A DNA stretch of 20,389 nt from IMG/VR virus record IMGVR_UViG_3300028909_000082, positions 1-20,389 of that record. The stretch is one strand, 5' to 3'. Numbering within the stretch: position 1 is the stretch's first letter; every line of letters begins with the position of its first letter. The translations under genes were made by a program, and so were the position numbers. Below are positions 7,535 through 14,049 of this stretch, piece after piece. Source of the DNA: a virus. The notes beneath the pieces were generated by a model. The model was not told the origin of the DNA. It made no database searches and saw only the letters and a program-made list of their open reading frames with translations.

Positions 7535-7930
7535 TTATTCTAACTCCCGGTAGAGGGGTGTCAAGTACTCCACGATCGCCACCTTTCCTTTGATGCTCTG
7601 TTGGATCACCCCGAGCTGCTGGCGCCACACCTGCGACTGCGCAGTGCTGATGATCAGCTGCTTGCTGTAATACTTTTCCATGATGTAGTCGCGCTGGAGG
7701 CCGTCGAGGTTCGCTTGGATGATCGAGCCGATCGTATCCTTGCGGCTCATAACCTTGCCCACGATCTCTTGCGGGATCTGGTACTTATCCACAAGCGCTT
7801 GGCACGGATCGTTCAATGCGTCCTGCTCTTTCTGTGCTACAGATTTTGCAGGAGCTTGAGATACTCCGGTAGGAGTGCCGTCCAATTTTCGGACTGTGCC
7901 TTCTTTATCAACTTTGAGGAAGTCTGCCAT
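7535..7930 (-). CDS. Hypothetical helical protein, 131 aa
   Basis: The family is not recognised. The first 40 residues are polar and probably disordered. The rest is helical with charged and aromatic positions (CQALVDKYQIPQEIVGKVMSRKDTIGSIIQANLDGLQRDYIMEKYYSKQ). The ATG at 7930 has the A-rich, SD-less context AAAAATATATGG. It overlaps the glycosyltransferase gene by 94 bases. Its TAA is followed directly by the leader element at 7482-7527, so it ends the head-plus-sugar transcription unit. Head completion or virion association is possible from position only. Confidence 0.68.
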   Translation of the reverse strand: MADFLKVDKEGTVRKLDGTPTGVSQAPAKSVAQKEQDALNDPCQALVDKYQIPQEIVGKVMSRKDTIGSIIQANLDGLQRDYIMEKYYSKQLIISTAQSQVWRQQLGVIQQSIKGKVAIVEYLTPLYRELE

Positions 7931-8832
7931 ATATTTTTATTATACCATTCGTCTATTTTTTGTGCGACCTTTGCCGGATCGATATCCGCATACTCGATTC
8001 GCTTCTTGATATCCACCGATAGCTCGCGGCGGATCGGGATGAGCCACTCCGGCTCGAGGATCTTGTTTTGCGGGTCCATATCGGGCATCAATGTCGGCAT
8101 ACCTGCCGCCATTGCTTCCCTCATGGGGAGGCATTGCCCGGAATGCTTTCGAGGGATCACGAGAACGTCGCCGTCGGCATACATATCCCAGTAGTGCTTC
8201 GCTTCTCCCCTGATCTCGGCGCGTTTGTCTTTTGTCTTCAGGCCGCCCGCTTGGTCGTAGATGATGAACTTCGCCGGGCTTTTCACCAAGGGAATCACGC
8301 GGAGGAATAGTTCCGTTCCGTTCCGGTCCATATACCCGCGGTGGCCTGCGATGTGGACGAACGTCTGCGCCGTTTTGATCTCCCGCGCTTTCACGCGATC
8401 GGTATTGATGGGGAACGGTAGCACCTTTTTGGGATTCGGTACGTCAGCTTCATGCCATGGCGTCGGCAGCAGGAAGAGATCGGGGCGATTGATGCCGGTG
8501 CATACGTCGAGGTATTCGTAATTCACGCGCAGGATCGTTTTCACGCCGGCGCGGTGGCATATCGAGAAGAAGAACGGATGATAGCCAGTCTCGATTGCGA
8601 ACACCACGTCGAGTCCTTCGAGCCATGTGCGGATCTCATGCTCGCTCGGTACGCCCCTGATCACGGTCGAGCCAGGGAATCGCTCGGGGTGCTGCTTCTT
8701 GTATCCGATCATGAGCGTCATGATCTTGTCCGGCTTCACATGCTCAACGAACTCCATAGACTCGACGCCGAGTCCGGTATCATCGCACCGGGCAATGAAT
8801 CCTATTCGCTTATTGGTTTTTGCGCGTTCCAT
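7837..8832 (-). CDS. Glycosyltransferase, GT4-like GT-B fold
   Basis: I chose the ATG at 8832 (MERAKTNKRIGFIARCDDTG, 331 aa), since the fold begins right there and the upstream 19 residues lie inside the previous gene. The N-terminal domain has the IGFIARCDDTGLG entry strand. The C-terminal domain has DVLVIPRKHSGQCLPMREAMAAGMPTLMPD, the (S)G-xx-LP-xx-EAMAxGxP signature of GT4-type enzymes. It should transfer a sugar from a nucleotide-sugar donor. It closes the four-gene sugar cassette. Its last 94 bases overlap the next gene in another frame; both ends look genuine. Confidence 0.88.
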   Translation of the reverse strand: MERAKTNKRIGFIARCDDTGLGVESMEFVEHVKPDKIMTLMIGYKKQHPERFPGSTVIRGVPSEHEIRTWLEGLDVVFAIETGYHPFFFSICHRAGVKTILRVNYEYLDVCTGINRPDLFLLPTPWHEADVPNPKKVLPFPINTDRVKAREIKTAQTFVHIAGHRGYMDRNGTELFLRVIPLVKSPAKFIIYDQAGGLKTKDKRAEIRGEAKHYWDMYADGDVLVIPRKHSGQCLPMREAMAAGMPTLMPDMDPQNKILEPEWLIPIRRELSVDIKKRIEYADIDPAKVAQKIDEWYNKNIWQTSSKLIKKAQSENWTALLPEYLKLLQNL

Positions 8833-9469
8833 GGAGGTAGAAGATAACCTCATGCCATACCCCTTCGCGCAGATCGAACCACTGCGCAAGCCGGTCCCGG
8901 AATTTCATATAGTCCTCGATGTTCGTGACGAAGCCATGCACTTCCATCGAAAATGCTTTGATGTCTTTCACGCGATCGCTTTTCATGATCTCGAACTCGC
9001 TACCTTCGCAGTCCATCTTCAGGAAGTCCACCTCGTCCCAGCCTTCCATCGCCTCGTCGAGCGTGATCGCCGGGACCTTCACGGATGCGTTTGCGTCGCG
9101 GGCGAATATGGCCGAATGGGCGCCCAAATTCTCCGAACAGCTGTCATAGAGGGTAATTTCGCCATGGTTTGACCAGACGGCGTCGTTATAGGGGGTCACA
9201 GTGGCCTGGAAATCGTTCAGGGCGATGTTTTCGAGCATAGTGGCGTAGTTGTCGGGATCCGGCTCAAAAGACCTCACAGAAGCCCCTTTTGATGCCGCGA
9301 ACACCGTAAAGCTCCCGAGTTGCGCCCCGATGTCGATCACCTTGTCGCCCGGCTTGATCGTGTCGCCATAGACCTTCTGTGCGCACACCTCTTGGATGAT
9401 CGCCTCGTCGGTCGAGTTTCGAACGAGCCACTTCAGATCGAATGCGTCATGTCGATATTTTTCTTTCAT
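8810..9469 (-). CDS. FkbM-family methyltransferase (second)
   Basis: I place the start at the ATG at 9469 (MKEKYRHDAFDLKW, 219 aa), which overlaps the previous stop as ATGA; the in-frame ATG at 9511 would extend back into the previous gene. Motif I is VIDIGAQLG (residues 44-52), the acidic loop is SFEPDPDNY, and the FkbM motif is VDFLKMDCEGSEFEIM (residues 148-162). It is clearly homologous to the preceding methyltransferase but diverged, so the two may methylate different hydroxyls of the same sugar or different sugars. It overlaps the next glycosyltransferase by 23 bases. Confidence 0.92.
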   Translation of the reverse strand: MKEKYRHDAFDLKWLVRNSTDEAIIQEVCAQKVYGDTIKPGDKVIDIGAQLGSFTVFAASKGASVRSFEPDPDNYATMLENIALNDFQATVTPYNDAVWSNHGEITLYDSCSENLGAHSAIFARDANASVKVPAITLDEAMEGWDEVDFLKMDCEGSEFEIMKSDRVKDIKAFSMEVHGFVTNIEDYMKFRDRLAQWFDLREGVWHEVIFYLHGTRKNQ

Positions 9470-10089
9470 TGCTTTTTGGTTGCCCAGATGTAAGGGAGCG
9501 ACGAGTCCCACTTGTTTTGCTTCAGCTGAATATCAAAATATGGCCGCAGGATATCGAGGAATCCCTCGAGCGGCTTCACCGGGTGGAACTCCATCACGAT
9601 CTTTTGGATTTTCGCCATCGTCTCGGGTGAGGCGGCTTCGAATATCTCATGCTCTGCGCCTTCGCAGTCCATCTTGATCATATCGATGCGGTCCAGGTCC
9701 TTACAGATCTCGTCGAGGGTGATGCTTGCCACCTTGATCTTGCCGGCGCCAATATCTCCCACGATCCTATGGCCTCCGATATTCACCGGGTTGAGGTAGA
9801 GAGTGCGGCCGCCCTCATCTCCCGCTACGGCCATCTTGAATGCCGAACCGCTTGCGAATATGAAGTCATTGGCTTTGACCTGCGCCACCAGCCGGTCGTA
9901 GTTGTGCGGCTCGGGTTCGAATGCGTACACTTTCGCGCTCGCCTGGAGGGCATAGAGCGTGAAGTAGCCGATGTTTGCCCCGATATCGAGGACAATCTGG
10001 CCCGGCTCCGGCTGTTCGCCGTAGACTTTATCCACCCATATCTCGTCATAGATGCCTTGCTCTTTGTCGTCTTGGATATCGAGGATCAT
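9466..10089 (-). CDS. FkbM-family methyltransferase (first)
   Basis: The 207-aa SAM-dependent methyltransferase has motif I VLDIGANIG (residues 33-41), an acidic ribose-binding loop at AFEPEPHNYDRL and the FkbM hallmark IDMIKMDCEGAEHEIFE (D141-x-E-G). Family members typically O-methylate sugars or polyketide hydroxyls, so methylation of a glycan made by the neighbouring glycosyltransferases is likely. The ATG overlaps the upstream stop, and its stop (TGA) overlaps the next ATG, so three genes are translationally coupled. The length is slightly short but complete, with all motifs present. Confidence 0.92.
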   Translation of the reverse strand: MILDIQDDKEQGIYDEIWVDKVYGEQPEPGQIVLDIGANIGYFTLYALQASAKVYAFEPEPHNYDRLVAQVKANDFIFASGSAFKMAVAGDEGGRTLYLNPVNIGGHRIVGDIGAGKIKVASITLDEICKDLDRIDMIKMDCEGAEHEIFEAASPETMAKIQKIVMEFHPVKPLEGFLDILRPYFDIQLKQNKWDSSLPYIWATKKQ

Positions 10090-11099
10090 GTTTTGTATGG
10101 ATCAATTTTTTTGCCCGCGATGACCTTGAGGATCTGCTCTGCCCGGTTCACGAAGGTCTTGTGCTTCGAGACGTACTCCATGCCTGCCGCGCGGATCCGT
10201 TCTCGCTCCGTCGGGTGCGCGAGATAGTAATCGATCTTGCGCTTCAGCCCTTCGAAGTCTCCGTAATCGTATGGCACGAGATGCTTGCCATATTCGAACT
10301 CTTTCTCGAGTCCTACCACTTTCGGATGGATGGCGAACCCGCCGCGCCCGATCGTTTCGTACACCCGGTTGCTCCAGTACTCGCGGCTGTTCAGGCTGTC
10401 GCAGACCACCACCTTTGCCGATGCGTAGACGTCATTCAGGTCTTTTCCGAACACCATGATCTTGTGGCCCGGATCCTCGTTGCCAATCACGTCGCCGAAC
10501 AGTTTGAAGCGGTCGCCATAGGTCTTCTTGAGGAAGTCCACCAGCTTGCGCCGGTACGGCCATTCCTTCAGGTAGTGATAGGTTCCGACAAACGCCACAT
10601 CACATGCGTATTCCTCTTTGGCGGTACCCATTCCACATTCAGCCCCGTATACCGCTGCAGGAAGATAGTGATGCCTGATCCCACGAGCTTCGAAGATATC
10701 ATCGTGGCCTCCGTCGACAGTAAATACGTAGTCTGCCCGCCAAAATGGATTATTTGCCATTCCCATGGCACGGTTAAGCCCGAGATAGAGGTCAAGAGTG
10801 TAAGAAACTGATCGGATGCCCAGCTTGGTAAAGTCGAACGGCATGCCGAATGTTCGCTGGTAGAAGACCGTATCGCATCCGACAGCAGCATCTCTTATCG
10901 CTTTTTCGCTACAGTTTTTTTCGCTGATCCTGACGACTTCGATGCCGAGTTCTTCGAGGCTTTTCGAGAGGTGGGTTTCGGTGAGGTAGTCGGCGAAGAA
11001 GTTGCCGATGTAGAGGACCTTTCGGACTCGGGGAGATGCTCCATCAGATGTTCCGTCAGCGATTCCGGGCTTTCCGCCACGTGGCCGCATGTTAGGCAT
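10086..11099 (-). CDS. Glycosyltransferase, CgeB-like (Glyco_trans_1_2 type)
   Basis: The 337-aa GT-B-like enzyme has an N-terminal Rossmann strand at VRKVLYIGNFF (residues 25-35) and a C-terminal nucleotide-sugar domain with NRVYETIGRGGFAIHPKVVGLE (residues 244-265). It ends with the YYLAHPTERERIRAAGMEYVSKHKTF pattern seen in CgeB/DUF3880-type glycosyltransferases. It should transfer a sugar from a nucleotide donor; donor and acceptor cannot be told. The first about 24 residues look unrelated to the family and overlap the zinc-finger coding sequence. Only the ATGs at 11099 and 11090 can start it, since no later start codon precedes the fold. The stop overlaps the next methyltransferase by 4 bases. 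It is the first gene of a four-gene sugar cassette. Confidence 0.88.
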   Translation of the reverse strand: MPNMRPRGGKPGIADGTSDGASPRVRKVLYIGNFFADYLTETHLSKSLEELGIEVVRISEKNCSEKAIRDAAVGCDTVFYQRTFGMPFDFTKLGIRSVSYTLDLYLGLNRAMGMANNPFWRADYVFTVDGGHDDIFEARGIRHHYLPAAVYGAECGMGTAKEEYACDVAFVGTYHYLKEWPYRRKLVDFLKKTYGDRFKLFGDVIGNEDPGHKIMVFGKDLNDVYASAKVVVCDSLNSREYWSNRVYETIGRGGFAIHPKVVGLEKEFEYGKHLVPYDYGDFEGLKRKIDYYLAHPTERERIRAAGMEYVSKHKTFVNRAEQILKVIAGKKIDPYKT

Positions 11100-11296
11100 T
11101 CGAGTGGGTTCTTGTCTTGATTTTCCGGTAGTTCGACTCCCACTCCGGATTCGCCTTCCTGCGCGGCCACCGGGCCGAGGATCTCGAAGTTCAGGCCGGC
11201 TTCGATATTCCGCTTGATGCCCACGAGTTCGCTCTCTCCCACCACGACCACTGTGCCGTGGGGATTCTTCACGTAGAAATTATTTTTATCCTTCAT
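10895..11296 (-). CDS. C2H2 zinc-finger protein with Ser/Thr/Lys tail, 133 aa
   Basis: The N-terminal 45 residues form a beta-type segment (NFYVKNPHGTVVVVGESELVGIKRNIEAGLNFEIL), followed by a linker. A perfectly spaced C2H2 zinc finger then appears: C67-x2-C70-x12-H83-x3-H87. The last 40 residues are Ser/Thr/Lys-rich and end KKTVAKKR. The last 205 bases are also coding in another frame for the N-terminus of the glycosyltransferase. The Ser/Thr/Lys tail coincides with the sugar-enzyme Rossmann start and so may be overprinted sequence. The start overlaps the co-chaperonin end by 11 bases. The function is unknown; nucleic-acid or protein binding through the finger is inferred. Confidence 0.75.
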   Translation of the reverse strand: MKDKNNFYVKNPHGTVVVVGESELVGIKRNIEAGLNFEILGPVAAQEGESGVGVELPENQDKNPLECLTCGHVAESPESLTEHLMEHLPESERSSTSATSSPTTSPKPTSRKASKNSASKSSGSAKKTVAKKR

Positions 11297-11561
11297 GATT
11301 TTGTGGAATGATTGCCATTACATCATCTTCGGAGATCACGCCGTATGTCACGCCTTCAAGCTCGATCTCCTCGGGTGCATATTTTTTATAATATACCACG
11401 TCGCCAACACTCACGGCAATGCAGAGAGGCCCGGCATACTTCACCGTTCCTTTCGTGCCGCTCGGTTCGTCCGCGCCGGTGATGATGATCCCGGACTTGC
11501 TCTTGTTTTCGACCGCAAGAGGTTCGACGAATAGGTTGTTGCGCAATGGTTTGATCGTCAT
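11286..11561 (-). CDS. GroES-like co-chaperonin (Cpn10 family)
   Basis: The 91-aa protein aligns by eye along its whole length with GroES. It has the N-terminal strand IKPLRNNLFVEPL, the mobile loop ENKSKSGIIITGADEPSGTKG with the hydrophobic tripeptide III (residues 25-27) that binds GroEL, a core VGDVVYYKKYAPEEIELEGVTYGVISEDD and the closing strand VMAIIP. GroES is normally about 95-97 aa, so this is near full length. In T4 and RB49-type phages a phage GroES replacement (gp31, CocO) works with host GroEL to fold the capsid protein. The gene's place two genes after the capsid gene supports the same job here. No phage GroEL is seen in the window. Confidence 0.93.
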   Translation of the reverse strand: MTIKPLRNNLFVEPLAVENKSKSGIIITGADEPSGTKGTVKYAGPLCIAVSVGDVVYYKKYAPEEIELEGVTYGVISEDDVMAIIPQNHEG

Positions 11562-11959
11562 TTTTTCGGTATGCGCCGGTTCATTCGTGCCATCATCGGA
11601 TCGTTCTTGCTCGGCGCCGGCAAGAGTCCTTTTCTGATCGCTATTTGGATCTTGGTATCCATGCAGAGCGACAGTTCGCGCTCGAATAGCTCATTGACCT
11701 CGGACGCTTTCTGCGGGGTCATTTTCCCGCCCACGATGAGCTGACGCAACACCGCTTTTTTGTCTTCGGGAGTGCTGCGCGATTCAAGAAGCTCCATGGC
11801 CGTGTTGATCGTCGAGTAGTCCGTCGTGTCTTTCGTGAGGCCGGTGCGGATCTTCTTCGATACGACGTCCCAGCATTCGTTGTTGATGCAGATCAGCCGA
11901 TCCCGGACCTTGCGGTCGAGACCTCCGCCGATATTCGGCATTGTCGTCATCTCCTTCAT
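11558..11959 (-). CDS. Hypothetical helical protein, 133 aa
   Basis: The family is not recognised. It has a short Gly-rich N-terminus, a mainly helical body (DKKAVLRQLIVGGKMTPQKASEVNELFERELSL) and a basic C-terminus ending RMNRRIPKK. Three in-frame ATGs compete. The one at 11959 lies one base after the upstream TAG, matching the compact habit of this operon. The ATG at 11941 is preceded nine bases earlier by AAGGAG, the clearest SD-like sequence in the window, and would give 127 aa (MPNIGGGLDRK). The stop overlaps the co-chaperonin start by 4 bases, so the two are coupled. Confidence 0.65.
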   Translation of the reverse strand: MKEMTTMPNIGGGLDRKVRDRLICINNECWDVVSKKIRTGLTKDTTDYSTINTAMELLESRSTPEDKKAVLRQLIVGGKMTPQKASEVNELFERELSLCMDTKIQIAIRKGLLPAPSKNDPMMARMNRRIPKK

Positions 11960-11960
11960 G

Positions 11961-12383
11961 CTAGTCGACGGAGAGTTTCGAGCGGATGCCGCCGTTGCGC
12001 ATCTCCTCGATCAGCTCCGGATCGCCCATGTACACTTTCGTGTTGCGGGGCGGCCGTTCAAAGTGACCTTTTGCTGCCGTGTATTCGGCTCGCTGGGCAT
12101 CGTTATTGGCCTTATTGAACACCAAGTTTGCCTTTTCGATGTCGCGCTCGAGCTTCGCCGGGATCGTCTGTTTGGCGTTGATGAGCTGGGTCCGCTGCGC
12201 CATCAATACGGCGAGCGCATTGCGCGGCACCTTCGTCATCTCCCGATAGATCTGCCCATTGGATACTCCCATGAGCTTCCAGCGAGGTTCGTATTGCGCA
12301 TAGGGCTGCCATGCGTCTTTTTCCGTGAACTGGACGATGTTGCCGTCCGGCTTTCGGAACCAATATAGCTTTTGGAATTTCAT
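11961..12383 (-). CDS. Hypothetical protein after capsid gene, 140 aa
   Basis: I chose the ATG at 12383 (MKFQKLYWFRKPDGN) over an upstream in-frame ATG at 12509. The upstream 42 residues have a non-protein-like composition and run through the structured gap, and the chosen start has the context CTTAAAACAATG, nearly identical to the start at 1178. The protein has a beta-like N-terminus, a long charged helical middle (LAVLMAQRTQLINAKQTIPAKLERDIEKANLVFNKANNDAQRAEYTAAKGHF) and a C-terminal VYMGDPELIEEMRN element. I do not recognise a family. The position suggests a head-completion or capsid-associated role. Confidence 0.68.
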   Translation of the reverse strand: MKFQKLYWFRKPDGNIVQFTEKDAWQPYAQYEPRWKLMGVSNGQIYREMTKVPRNALAVLMAQRTQLINAKQTIPAKLERDIEKANLVFNKANNDAQRAEYTAAKGHFERPPRNTKVYMGDPELIEEMRNGGIRSKLSVD

Positions 12384-12398
12384 TGTTTTAAGTGTACC

Positions 12399-12413
12399 AT
12401 GGCTAGTTTTTCC
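12399..12413 (+). repeat. Inverted repeat arm 2: downstream of capsid gene
   Basis: ATGGCTAGTTTTTCC on the plus strand lies between the capsid stop and the next start (12383). In the minus-strand transcript this reads GGAAAAACTAGCCAT, exactly complementary to the capsid start region about 1 kb upstream. Confidence 0.9.
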
Positions 12414-12424
12414 TGTGCATGCGA

Positions 12425-12488
12425 GGCGAGAGAGTTTGTGTGCGCAACTCTCGCCCCACCACCACAAACTGCTGTGGCAGGGCGCACA
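12425..12488 (-). ncRNA. Foldable untranslated segment after capsid gene, possible pseudoknot
   Basis: The 125-base gap 12384-12508 holds nested structure. GGCGAGAGTT (12455-12446) pairs with AACTCTCTCGCC (12436-12425), with a 2-base bulge, around the loop GCGCACACA. Part of that loop, GCGCACA (12445-12439), is complementary to the upstream TGTGCGC (12488-12482), which would make a pseudoknot. Between them CCACA/TGTGG (12477-12462) can form a small hairpin. No T tract follows, so it is not a normal intrinsic terminator. It may protect or cut the mRNA or control translation of the capsid gene or the next gene. The folding was judged by eye. Confidence 0.45.
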
Positions 12489-12508
12489 AGAGATAGGGTC
12501 ACGACTCA

Positions 12509-13447
12509 CTAGGAGACCGTGGCGGTATCGGAAACTGTAATGACCACACCGAACGGATCGCGGACGACGATCGTACCGAAGATGATGTCAGTCACGATCA
12601 AGAGGCCGAGGTTCTCAAGGAGATACTCGCTCTGAACGCGGACTTTCGAACCACCTGGGGTCTGAATGCCGAAGCCGAATGCGTTTTTGTGGGCCAACAG
12701 GTTACGGTAGCCTCCCAAGTTATCCACGACGTTCGTCGAGACATAGATCGGGATGTTATAGATCTCGCCGCGGAGGCCGTTCGAATGGGGTTTGCCATTG
12801 ATCGTGCCTGATTCCACAACGGAGCTATTGTCCCGGCTATTCAACGAATAGGCCTGGTAATACTTGGTGATCGCCGCCGCCTGGTTCCAAAACACGTTCG
12901 GATGGAGGAAGAACGCGAGGTTCCCGAACTCCGTGTCGTCGAGGTTTTGGGCTTCGATGTTGGCGATCGCCTGGCGGGCTTCCTGATCCGTGAAGGCTGC
13001 GGCGCTGTTCGTGATCAAGTTCGTCGAGAGCGAGGACCAGAGGCCAAAGAGGGAGACCTCGAGGGCGTTCATAGTCGTCTTTCTCATCTGATTCGCGTAC
13101 TCTACGTTGAAATTGAAGCTCTTTTGGAGCTGGGCAATATCCTTGTCGCCTGCGAGGGCGGCAACGTAGTTGTGCGTGTTGATCGCGAGCTGCACCTTCA
13201 CCTGTGCCGGATCCGCGAGTGTGACCTGGGCGCCCTGCGTCGACTGCGTCTGCACCGAGAACGTGTTGGTGTAGAGGTTCGCAATGTCGAACGTCGAGCC
13301 GCCTTCAGTCGCGTACTCGCTCAAATCGAGGAAGAAGTTGGATGCGACGGTCGACGCGAACATCTGTTCGAGTACGATCGGGGTCCAAATTTCCGGGATG
13401 GAAGCTGCGAGGTTGGCTGCTGTAAACTGACTGGAAAAACTAGCCAT
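12509..13447 (-). CDS. Major capsid protein (HK97-like fold, probable)
   Basis: The 312-aa protein follows scaffold. It has the typical capsid opening (ANLAASIPEIWTPIVLEQMFASTVASNFF), a glycine-rich E-loop-like stretch, a spine-helix region (NVEYANQMRKTTMNALEVSLFGLWSS), the peripheral-domain pattern FFLHPNVFWNQ and a C-terminal strand set (GLLIVTDIIFGTIVVRDPFGVVI). This matches coat proteins annotated in many uncultured tailed phages. It forms the icosahedral shell. The ATG at 13447 has no SD (AACTTAAAATG). The first 15 bases of the gene reappear inverted 96 bases past its stop (12399-12413), so the start region could pair with the mRNA's own 3' part. A GroES-like gene lies two genes downstream. 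Confidence 0.92.
   Translation of the reverse strand: MASFSSQFTAANLAASIPEIWTPIVLEQMFASTVASNFFLDLSEYATEGGSTFDIANLYTNTFSVQTQSTQGAQVTLADPAQVKVQLAINTHNYVAALAGDKDIAQLQKSFNFNVEYANQMRKTTMNALEVSLFGLWSSLSTNLITNSAAAFTDQEARQAIANIEAQNLDDTEFGNLAFFLHPNVFWNQAAAITKYYQAYSLNSRDNSSVVESGTINGKPHSNGLRGEIYNIPIYVSTNVVDNLGGYRNLLAHKNAFGFGIQTPGGSKVRVQSEYLLENLGLLIVTDIIFGTIVVRDPFGVVITVSDTATVS
13433..13447 (-). repeat. Inverted repeat arm 1: start of capsid gene
   Basis: ATGGCTAGTTTTTCC on the minus strand comprises the first five codons of the capsid gene. It is a perfect 15-base match, in opposite orientation, to 12399-12413. Confidence 0.9.
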
Positions 13448-13467
13448 TTTAAGTTGTTAAAGATGGG

Positions 13468-14049
13468 TTATTCTTCGCTACCCCCTTGTTTTCCCTGAAC
13501 ACGCTTCTCGAAGACAGATCGAGCATTATCGATGACCGCTTTCTGCCGATCGGCAGGGGTCTTCGCATCGCTGTAGCCCGGAATCTCGTCGTTAGACAAG
13601 ATCGAACCAACGCGACTGCTCGGGGGGGGTGTACCGTCCCGACCGCGGGTCTGCTTTCTTTGCGCCTCGATGCCGGCTTTGAGGATGGGGTTAGCCATCA
13701 GCGCTGCGGGCGTCAGTTTCATCTCCTTCGCCAGTTTGGCGATATTGATGATCTCTGCGTTGGAATAGCCGTCACCTTGCAGGGTGATCAGCTCCATCGT
13801 AGTGATTGGCGCTTCCTCCGAGTTGGATGCCGGAGGCGTGACTTTGTGGTCACCATTCTGCGGAACCTGCTCGTTACCCTTATCGTCCTTCGGTTTTTCT
13901 TCCGTCTTTTTGAGACGTGCGAAAATTTGCGTATTCAGCTTTTTCACCGTTTCCAAGTCGGTGGCCTCGTTATTTTGTTTGATGAGATCTTCGAGGCTTG
14001 GCTCACTGCCATTGTTACCGTTGGCATTCGGGGTTTTTTCGTTCTCCAT
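13468..14049 (-). CDS. Scaffolding protein (probable)
   Basis: The 193-aa protein lies immediately upstream of the capsid gene, the usual place for phage scaffold. It is hydrophilic. It has an Asn/Glu-rich N-terminus (MENEKTPNANGNNGSEPS), a charged predicted helical segment (LEDLIKQNNEATDLETVKKLNTQIFARLKKTEE), a disordered linker, a second helical part (NAEIINIAKLAKEMKLTPAALMANPILKAGIEAQRKQ) and a C-terminal charged helix. It has no cysteine. Scaffolds direct procapsid assembly and are later removed. The assignment comes from context and composition. A run of eight C (minus strand) encodes the TPPPS linker. The start follows a TAA by one base, with no SD. Confidence 0.75.
   Translation of the reverse strand: MENEKTPNANGNNGSEPSLEDLIKQNNEATDLETVKKLNTQIFARLKKTEEKPKDDKGNEQVPQNGDHKVTPPASNSEEAPITTMELITLQGDGYSNAEIINIAKLAKEMKLTPAALMANPILKAGIEAQRKQTRGRDGTPPPSSRVGSILSNDEIPGYSDAKTPADRQKAVIDNARSVFEKRVQGKQGGSEE

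Noticed and set aside
12384-12509. Extended start (ATG at 12509) for the gene after capsid
   Set aside because: The extra 42 residues are Cys/Trp/Ser/His-rich, overlap the capsid stop and run through the foldable gap. The ATG at 12383 has a start context shared with another gene.
12399-12512. 37-codon plus-strand frame starting MASFS, the same five residues as the capsid protein
   Set aside because: The shared start follows from the 15-bp inverted repeat. The rest is Cys/Arg/Thr-rich without pattern and runs through the structured gap, so I treat it as repeat and RNA structure, not a gene.
13621-13629. Run of eight C (minus strand) in the scaffold gene as a phase-variable site
   Set aside because: It encodes a proline linker, and loss of scaffold would be lethal, so switching is unlikely. 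Noted only as an error-prone tract.
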